A DNA stretch of 64,000 nucleotides from Sabellastarte sp. h YS-2021 (taxonomy: Eukaryota; Annelida; Polychaeta; Sabellida; Sabellidae). Below are positions 11,901-21,924 of the stretch, in pieces (positions within the stretch are counted from its first letter, which is position 1; each line of letters begins with the position of its first letter). The notes under the pieces were generated by a model that ran no database searches, was not told the origin of the DNA, and worked only from the letters and a program-made list of their open reading frames with translations. Both the position numbers and the translations under genes were made by a program. Location of the stretch: contig OZ024940.1 in assembly GCA_964017235.1 (NCBI GenBank), positions 26,293,615 through 26,357,614 of the forward strand, written 5' to 3'.

Positions 11901-14900
11901 ATTGAAAATATAATTTGAGTTATGTATTCGGCGTCTGGGGATACACCATCTTCCTTGGAAGATATAAACAGAGTAGATTGATGTGCTGAAGTTCATATAA
12001 TAATGGGTAATTATGTTTTAAAAAATTCCCGATCAAAACCTGTGGCGTGAGTGATGACCTGTCTGGGGATATGTTGGCGCCGAGTTGGCCCAATCTAGTT
12101 TTAAAAATATTCGAGTTAGTCGTGGATATTTGCTCTTACCAACATACAGCAATAGTGAGGATAAGGTAAGGTATTTAACTTACAAAAAGTTAAATTACTA
12201 TAAAATGTTTACAATTTGTGCAGATATAACACAGAGGCTGATTTCTCTGGGTAATAAACTAGTGAAATTATAAAGCAGCTGTACCATATTAAAACGATAC
12301 AATGGTTCATGGAATGACTAGCCCTTTATGAGGTTAAAAATGTTTTAGTTGAAAAGTTTTGACAGAAACTTGGGTCAGAAATTTATATTTAACACTGAAA
12401 GCAGCAGTCAGTTTTAAAAAAATTAGTAACTAGGTTTTTATGACGTGCTATCAACCTTGCTATATCTATGGAATAATGGTTACTGAATGAGTGTCTGGTG
12501 TTACACCTTTTGCAATAAAGTCATAGAATAAATTCTAACATGACGGCGATGTAACAGAGTTTCTGATTGGCTAATTGAACAAAAATACCATACTCAGTAT
12601 TGTCACGAAGTTATGGCTGATAGTTCCGGGTTATCGTTAGCCTCCTAAAAACGTAAAATACAACACACAAAAAAAAAATGAAAATATTTTATTATGGACA
12701 TACCATGTTAGATACACCTTCGTGATCTAAACCCAGAATTGTGCTCTAAATTTGTGTAGAGCATCGATTTTTATGGTATATCCCTATAATGGAATGACCA
12801 AAAACAGCAATAACCAGACAAACTAGTATTCCATTTACAGTAACAGTCATTTGAAAAATCATTCAAATTTGAAAATAGCCTACAAGAAGTTCAAACCCTG
12901 ATCTTGAAAATGGATTTAATGTGGTAATAAAGGATGAGTATTGGGCTTCGTCTTTTATTCCGCCTGGAAGTTTGTGATTTATTCGCCGACACAATACTCA
13001 AACCAAGTTCTGTATTGTTATTATAAAGACCGGTGTGATTTTAACACCACAACATCTATTAATTCAGTCAATAAATCTAGTTGTTGTAGGGAGTATATCT
13101 TTACTGAATTACTGCCAATATTGTGGACTTACAATCAGATCCCTCGCATTATAATGTACGATAGCACTGATGGCGCAGCTACGAGTTTTCGTTCACTGCG
13201 CATTTTCTGTCTTCATAATAGTCCGCATTTCTTTGGCCTATTTCATGTCAGAAATACACTCCTATATCCATTGTACTAAGTTAGGGTAGCTGGATATACG
13301 GACAGATATATATCCTATATCCATTGTACTAAGGGAGGGGTAACTCGATATACAGACAGATATATATCCTATATCCATTGTACTAAGTTAGGGTAACTGG
13401 ATATACGGACAGATATATATCCTATATCCATTGTACTAAGTTAGGGTAACTCGATATACAGACAGATATATATCCTATATCCATTGTACTAAGGGAGGGT
13501 AACTGGATATACAGACAGATATTTATCCTATATCCATTGTACTAAGTTAGGCTAACTGGATATACAGACTTCTTCACAAGGGTATCATAATGTTCTTTCA
13601 GGTCTGTTCCCCGACGTTGGAGGCGGCTACTTCCTGCCCCGTTTGCAAGGCTTCCTGGGAACGTACCTCGCTCTGACGGGTTTCCGGATGAAAGGTCGAG
13701 ACGTGTTGAAAGCAGGGGTGGCCACGCATTTCATTGACAGCAGTAAGGTAAAGACGGGCTCAACAGATGCAAAAGCTGACTGGAACACCTTTGGGGGAAT
13801 ATGCATTGATGGGTTGGCCAGGGCATATACAATGTATTGTCATGACCAATTCATCTTTCTGTTTGGTTCAAGATGAATACGTGGTGGATGGCCACAAATA
13901 GTACTGCAGACCACTTGGTAACACACTCGCCCAGGAACATAGAGGACGTGGGTTCAATCCAATATACAGGCAGATACTTAGCGGCTCAGATGACCACTTA
14001 AAATGGCGATCCTCTGTCATTGGGTCCTTTCCCTAGTGGCAGGTTATAGAACCCCCAGGGTGTTGATAAATGGTTAACCCAGAGGCTGTGTGTTTCAGTG
14101 GGGGGAATGTCAGTCACTAGAGAGCTTGGGCAGTTGAGATTATTACTTTATCACCCATATGTAAGTCTGAGACCTATTCCGTATTGTTTAGTGCCATCAA
14201 CTTGATATCATGTCCAAATTTCAGCATTGCATATGTATTTTTGACATATTTATGGGGTGTGATAGGCAATGGAGGGTACATGAATATGGGCCTCACGCAA
14301 GGGATTACAAGACTTTAGCACCTAGATGTAAGTCTGAGACCTATTCCATATTGTTTAGTGTCATCAACTTGATGTACTGACTAACTTTTAGCATTACATA
14401 TGAATTTTTTACATACTTATGGAGTGTGATTGGCAATGGAGGGTACTTGAGTGAGGGCCACACCTAATGTATTACAAGACTTTATCACCCAGATGTAAGT
14501 CTGATACCTATTCCATGTTGTTTAGTGCCATTAACTTGATATACTGTCAAAATGTCAGCATTACATATCTATTTCTGACATACATATGGGGTGTGATGGA
14601 CAATGGAGGGTTCTTGGAGTGAGGGCCACACCCAAGGGATTTTAAGATTTTAGCACCCATATGACAGTCTGAGACCTATTCTATATTGTTTAGTTCTATC
14701 AATTTGATGTCCTGTCCAAATGTCAGCTTTACATATGAATTTTTGGACATACTTATGGGGTGTGGTAGTCAATGGAGGGTACTTTAGTATGGGCCACATG
14801 CAAGCGATTGGAAGACTTTAGCATCTAGATATAAGACTGAGACCTATTCCATATTGTTTAGTGTCATCAGCTTGATGTCCTGCCCAAATTTCAGCATTAC

Positions 14901-17900
14901 ATATGAATTTTTTACATATTCATGGGGTATGATAAGTAATCAACGGTACTTGAGTGAGGGCCACACCCAAGGGATTACAAGACTTTAGCACCCAGATGTA
15001 AGTCTGAGACCTATTCCATGTTATTTAGTGCCATCAACTTGATGTCCTGTCCAATTTTCATAATTACATATGTATTTTTGAAGTACTCACTCTGTGTGAT
15101 AAGCAATCGAGTGTACTTGGAGTGAGTTCCACACCCCAAGGAATTACAAGACTTTAAGACCCAGATGCAAGTCTGAGCCTTATTCCATGCTGTGTAGCAT
15201 CAGCTTGATGTCCTGTCCATATTTAAGAATTACAGGTGTATTTTTTGACGTACTTATGGGGTATTATAAGCAATGGAGGGTACTTGGAGTGAGGGCCACA
15301 CCCAAGGGATAACAAGACTTTAGCACCTAGATGTACATCTGAACAGGGTTGCCAGTGGTCAGGAAAAAGTCAGGGAAATTCAAGGTTAGGGAAAAGTCAG
15401 GGAATTTTGAAAACAGGCAGGGAAATTCAAGGTCAGGGAAAAGTCAGGGAAATTCAAGGTCAGGGAAAAGTCAGGGAATTTTGAAAAAAGGCAGGGAAAT
15501 TCAAGGTCAGGGAAAAGTCAGGGAAATTCAAGGTCAGGGAAAAGTCAGGGCATTTTGAAAAAAAAGCAGGGAAATTCAAGGTCAGGGAAAAGTCGGGGAA
15601 TTTTGAAAAAAGGCAGGGAAATTCAAGGTCAGGGAAAAGTCAGGGAATTTTGAAAAAAGGCAGGGAAATTCAAGGTTAGGGAAAAGTCAGGGAATTTTGA
15701 AAAAAGTCAGGGAAATTTGGGAAAACCCTTAGAAAGTCAGGGAAAATTGACTTTCTTGAGTCGTGCATGTAAGGTTAAGAGAAGCTATGATGCCACAAAT
15801 TGGAAACGTATGTGTATAGCAATGCAACAAAAATTGAAGTGCAATGTTTATCAACAAGATACATAAATACATAGATAAATACATAGATAAATACATAAAT
15901 AGCCCTGTACAATTTGAATCTGTTTGACCACATCTTTATGCAATTTTTTTATGTGCATGTAGAGCAAAGGAAGAAGTGATTAAATTTTGGGAATGTTCCG
16001 GACCATACTCTGACTACAAAAAAAAAATCCCTAATTTCAACTGTTCCATTTTCAGTTGTTTTGGATTTGTGGTTGACATTACTTCTAATGTGATGTAAAA
16101 AAACAGTATTTGGGTGAAATTACAATATGGGGAAAATTGACCGCCTTGGCGGAGATATGCACTCTGTGGAGTGCTCTCTACTTAGGATTATTGCTTTAAT
16201 TTTACAGATGGCCGACCTGGAGAGGGAGCTTTTATCTCTGTCCAAACCAGATGCCAAGCAAGTTCACTCGGTCATAGAACAGTTTCACCAGCAGGTAATT
16301 AAAAACTTGATGTAATAAAGCTTATTCGGAATGACCTTCCCGACAGTATATGCAATGCAACATCTGTTGCCTCCTTCAGGAAGAGTCTGAAAAGTCATCA
16401 GTTTGAAAAGGCCACCCCACCACCCCTGTGTCTTCTCCTGCATGTTCAATGAACCTATGACTATTCAATATGTTTATGTATCATTGCACCGTAAAGTCAA
16501 TGATGGAGATTAAGTGCTATAAAAGTCCATATTAGATTAGGTCAGATCATTTAACCATGCTGCTATAAAGCTTAATCTCTTTACAGGTACACAAAACAAA
16601 AAGTGTGTTTTGGGTTTAAATCTGTTTAATATCACCTTGCCACACATTGTACAGGTCACATGATCAAAAATAGTCAGTGGGGATGGAGGAAAGCAGCACA
16701 TACTAGTTGGTCAGCGGTCTGTACTGTAAACTACTGGGCAGTGCTTGAAGTTTTGGCCAGTTGTAAAATGTCTACCCAAAAAGTCACAATAACATCTTTA
16801 AAAATATATCAGCACGAGTTAATTAGTAGAACGATACTTTTATGGCTAAATAATTACTTGCAATTCAGATTTCAGTTTAAGGCAACACTATTTGACGTTT
16901 ACAATTAACAGCGCTGTTACCCACACAGAGTAAGGTTTTGTTCCAGTAATAGTAAATTTCATCACTAGGCTGAATAGGTAAGTCTTTAACTATTGTCTAA
17001 AACCCAGTGACCGAAGCCTGGATTCTGATGGCTTGAAGGGGTTTGTTTGATTCAGTAGGATCTCTTAAAATAGTGGGGAAATATAACTGTGGTAGAGAAA
17101 ATTAATTCATTAGATCAAATGATATTTTTCGGATAAAAGAAGCTCTGTGGTTCTGCAACCCAATATATTTTTGTGTTTAGTGTACACCATCCGAGGAAGC
17201 GCCATTTATCTTGGCTCCGCACATGGAGAGCATCAACCGTCTGTTCAGTGCCGACACCTTGGAGGAAATAGTGGGGGGTCTGCTGAAAGATGGCTCGGAG
17301 TGGGCCAAGAAACAGGCAGACACTATCAGCAAAATGTCGCCCACCTCACTCAAGGTTTGTAAATCCATACAACAATGAACAGTGCAGTATATAAAATAAA
17401 TAATGTAATGACATTACTTGGGAAAATGATATCTCATTTTATAGCGACAACCCTTACCATTTCCTCACATATAGCTATTGGTTGGAGCCATCCAAATCAA
17501 TGGCTAGTCCAGAGATGTGAATATAAGATAGTCAGGAGGGTGAATTACAGTAGTCCATCCTCCCGCCAGTATGTTACATGACCATGTTGTTTACTTCATT
17601 ATTTTTGTCGTGAGACAAAAAAACGGGCGAACACCATTGGCAAAATCTGGGCTATGCCTTATTGAAACTTACCTTTGGATAACAGAGGATCTGTAATATC
17701 AAATGCAAAGAATATACCTTTAAAATTAAGTATTACCGGTAATCCATATTTTTCCTTTATGTTCTCTTTCATAAGCTGTCAAAATTTATTAGTGAGTACA
17801 AAAAGGTAACTAATTATGAGCTCAGAAGAAAGACTAAGCAGAGTACTAAACAATTGGGTATTGAGACTAGCACAATATTTGAAAGTTCCAACACATCACG

Positions 17901-18794
17901 AGTTTGCATTTCTGCCCTTTCATGACCCACAGGTTACGCTGCGCCAGCTGCGGGTGGGTGGTCACATGACCTTACAAGAGACACTAGAGATGGAGTATCG
18001 CCTAAGCCAGAGGTGCATGGAAGACAAAGACTTCTACGAGGGTGTCCGAGCAGGTTGGTATGGATGTAACAATGTGTTGTAATTCCTTCTTCTAGTCACA
18101 GGTCACTAAGTCGACTTCAGAGGTTCTGGGTGGCATAGTGGTCAGCAAATTTGGCATCTAATCACAGACTGTCACCTCTGTGTGGGTTTCGACTCACACA
18201 AGTGGCAATGCTGAGAACCTGTCCCAATATGACCCTGGTTGCTGAACGGGATGTAAAACCCCAATTTTGACCTTTGACTAAGTCGATTCCATTCCATAAG
18301 AGAAATCTGCATTGGATTTGTCATGTCTTGAATCTCAACACAGCTGTCCTTGCAGATGTTCTAATACGCAGCTAATTGGACAACTGCAATTCCCTATTTG
18401 CCTCACGCAGACTTTAAGTTAGGTAACATGCTCCTTATTCAGTCTGAAGGAGACTCTGCATTCCTTGAGAGTCAAACCTTCTGTTCGGGATGTGCTAGTC
18501 ACTGGAGTTCCTGACTGTACTTGTGGTCTTGCTAAATAGCGCATTGAGTCCTATAAATAGTAAAACAGATATTGAGCAGATTATAAATATCAACAGTACG
18601 ATTAATGGAATTATCAGTAATTATCTTTGAATGTCTTTTGTAAATTATCATTTACATTGTTTATTTATCTTTCAGTGTTAGTAGACAAAGACCAATCACC
18701 AAAGTGGGACCCCAGTACACTGGAAGGGGTCACTAAGGACAAAGTAGACTGGTACTTTTCCCCGCTTCCAGAAGAGAGAGAATTGAAACTATGA
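5732..18794 (+). CDS. HIBCH: 3-hydroxyisobutyryl-CoA hydrolase, mitochondrial (5'-partial gene, 9 visible exons)
   Basis: Known role: hydrolyses 3-hydroxyisobutyryl-CoA to free 3-hydroxyisobutyrate in mitochondrial valine breakdown; crotonase superfamily. Seen: exons 5732-5816, 6142-6222, 7704-7756, 8263-8341, 13602-13747, 16208-16294, 17181-17354, 17933-18053 and 18676-18794, all with GT-AG introns, join in phase to 945 bases (314 residues plus TGA). Hallmarks in order: [10 protein letters not shown] and HGITMGGGVGLS (oxyanion-hole segments of the family), then [20 protein letters not shown] with the Glu and Asp expected at the active site, [49 protein letters not shown], and a C terminus ending ELKL. 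The vertebrate protein is about 386 residues, so roughly 70 N-terminal residues, including the mitochondrial targeting peptide, are outside the window. No frameshift or stop interrupts it; it looks functional. Confidence 0.96.
6142..6222 (+). CDS. HIBCH: HIBCH exon (second visible)
   Basis: Encodes [10 protein letters not shown]...[13 protein letters not shown], matching the family FFREEYMLNN segment. The acceptor is TTTTACAG and the donor ATAG|GTAAAT. A degraded copy of its 3' end and donor lies in the downstream intron near 6724-6786. Confidence 0.95.
6257..6592 (+). mobile_element. SINE-B, full length with A tail
   Basis: Best-preserved SINE-B copy. The tRNA-like head has A box TGGCCTAGCGGGTAACACA and B box GGTTCAATCCC; the full body follows, then AATAAAAAA and a 20-base A tract. 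It sits 34 bases downstream of a HIBCH exon. Confidence 0.9.
6593..7389. other. HIBCH intron: tandem duplication and AT-rich sequence
   Basis: A block with an exon-edge copy (6724-6786) and a CAAGG..CTTT...TTTTTTACCATT segment occurs twice (about 6629-6720 and 6817-6882). It looks like a tandem duplication that began in the preceding exon and was later split by the SINE at 6257-6592. The rest is AT-rich with nothing recognised. Confidence 0.6.
7390..7628 (-). mobile_element. SINE-A, tRNA-headed, antisense
   Basis: Read on the minus strand it starts GGGGCCACGGTGGCAGAGTG (A box), has GGGGTTCGGTTCCC (B box), then CAGTTTACAGTACAGAACCC, and ends with the conserved GTAAAACCCC and a (AAAT)n tail. 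The same family recurs near 20977, 36718, 37160, 38828 and 59912. Confidence 0.88.
7704..7756 (+). CDS. HIBCH: HIBCH exon (third visible)
   Basis: Encodes [18 protein letters not shown], the second oxyanion-hole helix start of the crotonase fold. Acceptor TTTTTAG, donor GGG|GTGAGT, phase 0 exit. Confidence 0.95.
8079..8262 (+). repeat. Degenerate tandem copies leading into a splice acceptor
   Basis: The phrase CCAATCAAATCCACAG occurs at about 8079 and 8162 and as CCAATCAAATTG at about 8235, spaced 72-85 bases apart. Similar AT-rich sequence follows the first two, and the last copy runs straight into the real acceptor (TTTTTCCAG|GGC). The upstream copies carry acceptor-like CCACAG. Confidence 0.6.
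8263..8341 (+). CDS. HIBCH: HIBCH exon (fourth visible)
   Basis: Encodes [26 protein letters not shown]; the Glu of PET is the expected catalytic residue of the family. Acceptor TTTTTCCAG, donor ATAG|GTGGGT. Confidence 0.95.
8342..8814. other. HIBCH intron, no recognised element
   Basis: AT-rich intronic sequence; I see no gene or repeat family here. Confidence 0.5.
8815..9008. repeat. (GCC)n microsatellite in a low-complexity dispersed element
   Basis: About 16 GCC triplets at 8862-8910, flanked by GAAAGTCGGGGATATATTGG and GACGCGATAACTCAAAAAC..CAAACTTGGTACACATGTT. The flanks resemble a dispersed metazoan repeat type I have seen around TCCG/GCC runs; the family is not identified. Translation through it gives a meaningless poly-Arg run. 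Confidence 0.6.
9009..10900. repeat. ~351-bp degenerate tandem array
   Basis: Roughly 5.4 units. The anchor phrase TTTTTGCCACTTTTAAGCCC and relatives recurs near 9075, 9427, 9777, 10128, 10480 and 10829, a spacing of 349-352 bp. Other conserved parts are ACCTGTGTATGAGGACC, CACCCGAGTGACC, GACATTTTTCACATATTTTG and TAACTTGGAAATGGTAAGTC. Divergence between units is clearly higher than in the array at the left edge. Confidence 0.85.
10901..12531. other. HIBCH intron with a local direct duplication
   Basis: A segment at 11636-11738 (AATAATATTTTATTTGTG...AAATACTTTGAA) is repeated at 11770-11870 with a few changes. The rest is AT-rich with C/G-rich runs near 11285 and 11430 and nothing recognised. 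Confidence 0.6.
12532..12792 (+). mobile_element. MITE-3 copy (one-armed)
   Basis: Shares a head (ATTCTAACATGACGGCGATG, GATTGGCTAATTGAACAAAA), a middle (CGTAAAATACA.CACA) and an end (GTGCTCTAAAT...GGTATATCCCTATAAT) with 46696-47041. Compared with that copy it lacks the left arm of the terminal inverted repeat. Confidence 0.75.
13262..13566. repeat. 53-bp minisatellite, 6 units
   Basis: CTATATCCATTGTACTAAG recurs at about 13262, 13315, 13369, 13422, 13475 and 13528. Units are near-identical (AGGGTAACTGGATATACGGA variants). The array ends about 35 bases before a HIBCH exon. Confidence 0.92.
13602..13747 (+). CDS. HIBCH: HIBCH exon (fifth visible)
   Basis: Encodes [17 protein letters not shown]...[27 protein letters not shown]. 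The Asp of FPDVGGGY is the second expected active-site residue. Acceptor TCTTTCAG, donor AAG|GTAAAG, phase 0 exit. Confidence 0.96.
13900..14130 (+). mobile_element. SINE-B, 3'-truncated
   Basis: Diverged SINE-B with GGTAACACACTCGCCCAGGA, B-box-like GGTTCAATCC, GACCACTTAAAATGGCGATC and CCCTAGTGGCAGGTTATAGA. It stops around AGAGAGCTTGGGCA, where the old satellite array begins. Confidence 0.8.
14136..15345. repeat. Old, degenerate 167-bp satellite array
   Basis: About seven diverged monomers of the same satellite as 1-5318: recurring ATGTAAGTCTGAGACCTATT, GATGTCCTGTCCAAAT, GAGGGCCACACCCAAGGGAT. Unlike the left array, monomers differ by many substitutions and small indels. It lies in the intron between the fifth and sixth visible HIBCH exons. 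Confidence 0.92.
15349..15735. repeat. GTCAGGGAAA minisatellite
   Basis: Tandem GGCAGGGAAATTCAAGGTC, AGGGAAAAGTCAGGG and AATTTTGAAAAAA blocks in variable order, unit about 27-47 bp. It directly follows the degenerate satellite. Confidence 0.9.
15736..16207. other. HIBCH intron, dispersed-repeat scrap
   Basis: Includes a short ACATAGATAAAT tandem run near 15866-15900. A segment near 15960-16010 (AAGGAAGAAGTGATTAAATTTTGG) resembles one at 33592-33615. Otherwise unremarkable. Confidence 0.5.
16208..16294 (+). CDS. HIBCH: HIBCH exon (sixth visible)
   Basis: Phase 0 to phase 0, 29 codons: [20 protein letters not shown] then VIEQFHQQ. This is the less conserved helical insert that aligns with the LEEDLLALKSPSKENI region of the vertebrate enzyme. 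Acceptor TTTTACAG, donor CAG|GTAATT. Confidence 0.93.
16316..16555 (+). mobile_element. LINE 3' fragment
   Basis: From about 16325 the frame reads [20 protein letters not shown] then [10 protein letters not shown]. This is the characteristic C-terminal end of CR1/L2/Jockey-type reverse transcriptases (WNxLP...S..SFK..LK). A 3' tail follows (GATGGAGATTAAGTGCTATAAAAG...ATTAGATTAG). A related copy lies antisense at 54905-55205. Confidence 0.7.
16556..17180. other. HIBCH intron, no recognised element
   Basis: AT-rich intronic sequence with nothing identified apart from the acceptor tract before the next exon. Confidence 0.5.
17181..17354 (+). CDS. HIBCH: HIBCH exon (seventh visible)
   Basis: 58 codons, phase 0 to 0: [40 protein letters not shown], then KMSPTSLK. 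The last is an invariant family segment. Acceptor TGTGTTTAG, donor AAG|GTTTGT. Confidence 0.96.
17355..17932. other. HIBCH intron, no recognised element
   Basis: Nothing identified beyond the splice sites. Confidence 0.5.
17933..18053 (+). CDS. HIBCH: HIBCH exon (eighth visible)
   Basis: [20 protein letters not shown] then [20 protein letters not shown]. Matches the family TMEYRLSQACM...EGVRAVL. Acceptor CCCACAG, donor GCAG|GTTGGT. Confidence 0.96.
18125..18275 (+). mobile_element. SINE-C, tRNA-headed
   Basis: Head TGGCATAGTGGTCAGCA (A box) and GGGTTTCGACTC (B box). The 3' part reads AATATGACCCTGG..GCTGAACGGGATGTAAAACCCCAA. The family recurs at 20250 (-), 20448 (+), 26140/26764 (-, split), 54747 (-) and 61023 (-). 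Confidence 0.75.
18276..18675. other. HIBCH last intron, faint SINE-B tail
   Basis: A segment near 18520-18590 (CTAAATAGCGCATTGAGTCCTATA) resembles the SINE-B 3' end, strongly diverged. No gene features besides the splice sites. Confidence 0.5.
18676..18794 (+). CDS. HIBCH: HIBCH last exon with stop
   Basis: [20 protein letters not shown], ..., [15 protein letters not shown] then TGA at 18792-18794. Matches the conserved [11 protein letters not shown] and the LKF-type C terminus of other animals. No AATAAA was seen in the 38 bases before the MITE that follows, so the poly(A) signal must lie within or beyond it. Confidence 0.96.
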
Positions 18795-18832
18795 CATTGT
18801 GTCTTTATGTATTGTAAAAGTATTTTCTTGCA

Positions 18833-19384
18833 CCCCATTCACATTACAGGCGGTTTCACCCGCGGTAATCCGTGTTTGGTGAAACGTCCTTGGATCGCCG
18901 TCTGACATCCGTAGACCTTGCAAGTCAGTGGCGAACCGTCCATTACCTTGCGAGTTCTAGCAAAATTTTGAAATATTTGAATTTTCCGCCTGTGATTTCA
19001 GTACCGTGTGCATGCACAGACAATTTTGCGCATGCACATATGAAAGTTTTACTACGGTAACCGAAGGTGTGATCCATGGTGTACATAAGGTTGTGATTCG
19101 GTCGTCTTCGGTGTATTACAGCGACATAAGGTTAGTCAAGGTATTGGTCGTTTTGTCACTTGTTCTTCCAACGGCTACCGAAGGGGAGTTGAGGTTGTTT
19201 CACGGTGACCAACATTTTTAGTACTGTCATCCGACTGTTGTTGATGATTAAAAAAACCATGTCCAATCAGTAACCGCCCTCCTGTTGTGTTAACAACTTG
19301 GACAAAATGGGGCAAACTGGAGGTGGTTCCATCGCCGAGAAAAACTTCTCACTGCGAGATGTATCGCCTGTAGTGTAAATGGGG
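18833..19384 (+). mobile_element. MITE-1 (non-autonomous DNA transposon)
   Basis: 552 bp with about 20-bp terminal inverted repeats: left CCCCATTCACATTACAGGCG, right reverse-complements to CCCCATTTACACTACAGGCG. Internal CTTGGATCGCCGT, GTCAGTGGCGAACCGTCC and ATTACCTTGCGAGT are shared with 62492-63037. A partial inverted copy lies at 38093-38350. No transposase. Target-site duplication unclear. Confidence 0.88.
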
Positions 19385-20249
19385 CATACGTTTAAAGAAC
19401 TTTACATATATTCAGATTATATTATTTTCAAAAGATTTACTTTTAAATACTAAATGCTATTTTACAACTTACATAGCAATATTGGATACCAAATAATGTG
19501 GAGAAAAAAGACAATAATTCATGATTAATTAATTATGCTACTATTGTAAGTTTTATGCTTTAATCTATAAACTGACATAAGTTTGGTTGGAGTTTTACGG
19601 CCTTTTAAAACCCCAACCCATCAAGGCTGGAGTTATAGTTATTCCCCTGTACCATTCAGGTGGTGACAGCAGGCATAAAGTTTGTGGCTGCTCCACAGCC
19701 TACTTACTTGTGTGGTTTTTCATTAACATCTGTGGTCATATTAGAATAGACCTTCAGTCCACCTGCGTGTTGTCATAAACTGGGTTCAAACCCACCACCA
19801 CAGAGGTCATTTCTTATCAAACTTGTTCACCAACCTGTTACTGAGGTGCCTATTGAACACAAGATATGGCCGCCGACTTATGTTTATGCATGTAAAAGTG
19901 TTAATAATTCACTGTGAATTCAAAGAAGAAATTATAATTTCGTTAACATGAATTCTAACATGACACGGCTGTGCCCTTGATTCTGATTGGCCGACAGCCA
20001 TGGTAAAATTCTTTCTGTAAGGGTCGGCTGTTCCACAATAATACCCGGCAAAGTACACTGGGTTATTCTGCCTTTATGTTACTATTGTAATGTCCCATAT
20101 TAGCTGTGAATTTTAGTAAGAATAACACCTCCAAAATGATGCCTTTGCCTTCATTTTTTATAACCATGGTCGGTCGGATATTCTTCCTATATCGCAAAAC
20201 CAACCCTGGTATTTACATGTAAAGTCAAACATTATTTGGTCAGAGGTCA
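19385..20249. other. Intergenic, no gene
   Basis: AT-rich. A possible pol III-type scrap lies near 19580-19800. Around 19948-20060 ATTCTAACATGACACGGC..GATTGGC faintly resembles the MITE-3 head. No coding signal. Confidence 0.45.
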
Positions 20250-20372
20250 AATTTGGTGTTTTACAATCCATTCAACAGCCAGGGTCATATTGGGACTGGT
20301 CCTCTCAGCATTTGCCACTTGTGGGAGTCAAACCCACACAGAAGTGACTGCCTGTGATTAGATGCCCACAGA
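20250..20372 (-). mobile_element. SINE-C, antisense
   Basis: Plus-strand text GTTTTACAATCCATTCAACAG, CCAGGGTCATATTGGGAC, CCACTTGTGGGAGTCAAACC is the reverse of the SINE-C tail, body and B box. Confidence 0.75.
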
Positions 20373-20447
20373 AGACCTCTCATTGTTTGTTCAAGTCTCA
20401 AGGGGACAGTTAAATACTTTTACTAAACAAGGAATAGTAGTGGCTTC

Positions 20448-20545
20448 ACAGTGGCCGAGTGGGTTACCAGGTTTGGCATGTAATCACTGGCTGTCACCTC
20501 TGTGTGGGTTCGAACTGAAGTAGTTGAGAAATTTAGCAGTTTTCT
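20448..20545 (+). mobile_element. SINE-C head fragment
   Basis: CAGTGGCCGAGTGGGTTACC (A box) and TGTGTGGGTTCGAACT (B box) followed by unrelated sequence. It faces the antisense copy just upstream. Confidence 0.65.
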
Positions 20546-20965
20546 TCAATCTACTCATACCTTTGTGGTCCTGGGCTTGAATCCTACTCATGATAACATG
20601 TGGGAGGGCCTGTCTTGAACAAGCGATTGTATGTCGTATACAATACTACAGGGCCAGCTTCAATAGTGTAGTGGTCAAACTCACCACCAACTCTGAGGTT
20701 ATGGGGGGTTGGATTCTCAGAACTGGCACCAAGCTGCAAAATTTGTCAGTTATTTTTTTCCAGAAATTCTGATGGTTTACAATGCAGAAGTTTGACCAAG
20801 TATAAATTATCCTCCATCTTTTAAACTCCCGAGACATAACCCATATACAGTGTGTTGATAACTTGATAGCAAGGTCAAAACAATATGTAAAATTGTTAAG
20901 AACATAATGGCCAAGTAGTTGGCAAATTTGACGTTCAGTAATTCACTGAGGCCCTGTCTTAATTT

Positions 20966-21220
20966 ACCTTCGCTTTATTTATTTATTTGGGGTTTTACGT
21001 CACTTTCAACACTGTACAGGTCATATCACAACAGGTAGTTGGAAGGACAGAGGAAACCAGTACATACAGTTTGTTAGGGTTCTGTACTGTAAACTGCCGA
21101 CCAACGGCAAGCAACTACCAGCTTTCCCACATATGAGGCCGTGCCGAGAACCGAACCCCGGCTTCAGAGGTGGGAGGCGAGAGTGTTACCACTCTGCCAC
21201 TGTGGCCCCACCTTCGCTTT
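20966..21220 (-). mobile_element. SINE-A, antisense, with 11-bp target-site duplication
   Basis: A complete SINE-A at 20977-21209 lies between perfect copies of ACCTTCGCTTT (20966-20976 and 21210-21220). This defines both element ends and shows a fairly recent retrotransposition. Confidence 0.93.
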
Positions 21221-21924
21221 TGAAAAGAATATAAAAGCCCTAGCTTTCGCTATGTATGGTCATCGTAACTTAGCCCTGAAAGACATGCATACAAGTTGGT
21301 GAAGATTCTACATTGAACATTGGTATGGAACTGTCAACATGATCCTTTCAGCAAACTTCTGATATTCAGTCCAAGAACTTAGGGTGGAATATGACCATTT
21401 CATCGTCATTTAGGAGTGTAGGTGTCAGTATTTGTGTCCGTCACTCATAAATTACGTCTAGGTTAATCTTACCAATGCTCAGTGGTTATTTATTCCTCCC
21501 CAGAAATGTTTCTTACAAAATATGAATTTTGCTTTCTGAAAGAATTGGGTTTCCACATAGGTTACATATACACCACACATTCTCTTGTTAGCTTTTCCCC
21601 TTGTTGGGATGCCTTTAGTTTTTAGCACCTCTTGTTGTTGGAACTTGAACTTTAATACAACAGCACCTGTGAGGATGTTCTCATCAAGTTTGGTGTTTTG
21701 GGGTGTAAATGTGAAGCAAATTTCCAGGTGTACTGCCAAAAAGTTTGTGTTATATCTGTGGAATGTATGGAATAAAAAGGTATAAGACCTAGCTTGTCTT
21801 TATGTTGCACAGTATTATCTTGGAGTAATTGGTGGATATAATGTATTGTTATCTAATTTATTTGGTGATTTTACATTGTTAGAGGATTCATTGTATCTAA
21901 GTGAGTTTAGCTATACTTTGCCTT
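21221..21924. other. Intergenic, no gene
   Basis: No recognised element. An AATAAA occurs at about 21770 with no associated coding exon. Confidence 0.45.

Noticed and set aside
13262-13566. CRISPR-like array
   Set aside because: Repeats are contiguous 53-bp units without unique spacers, in a eukaryotic intron.
18780-18794. C-terminal LKL of HIBCH as a peroxisomal targeting signal
   Set aside because: The first position is Leu, outside the usual Ser/Ala/Cys, and animal HIBCH is mitochondrial with a similar LKF end.
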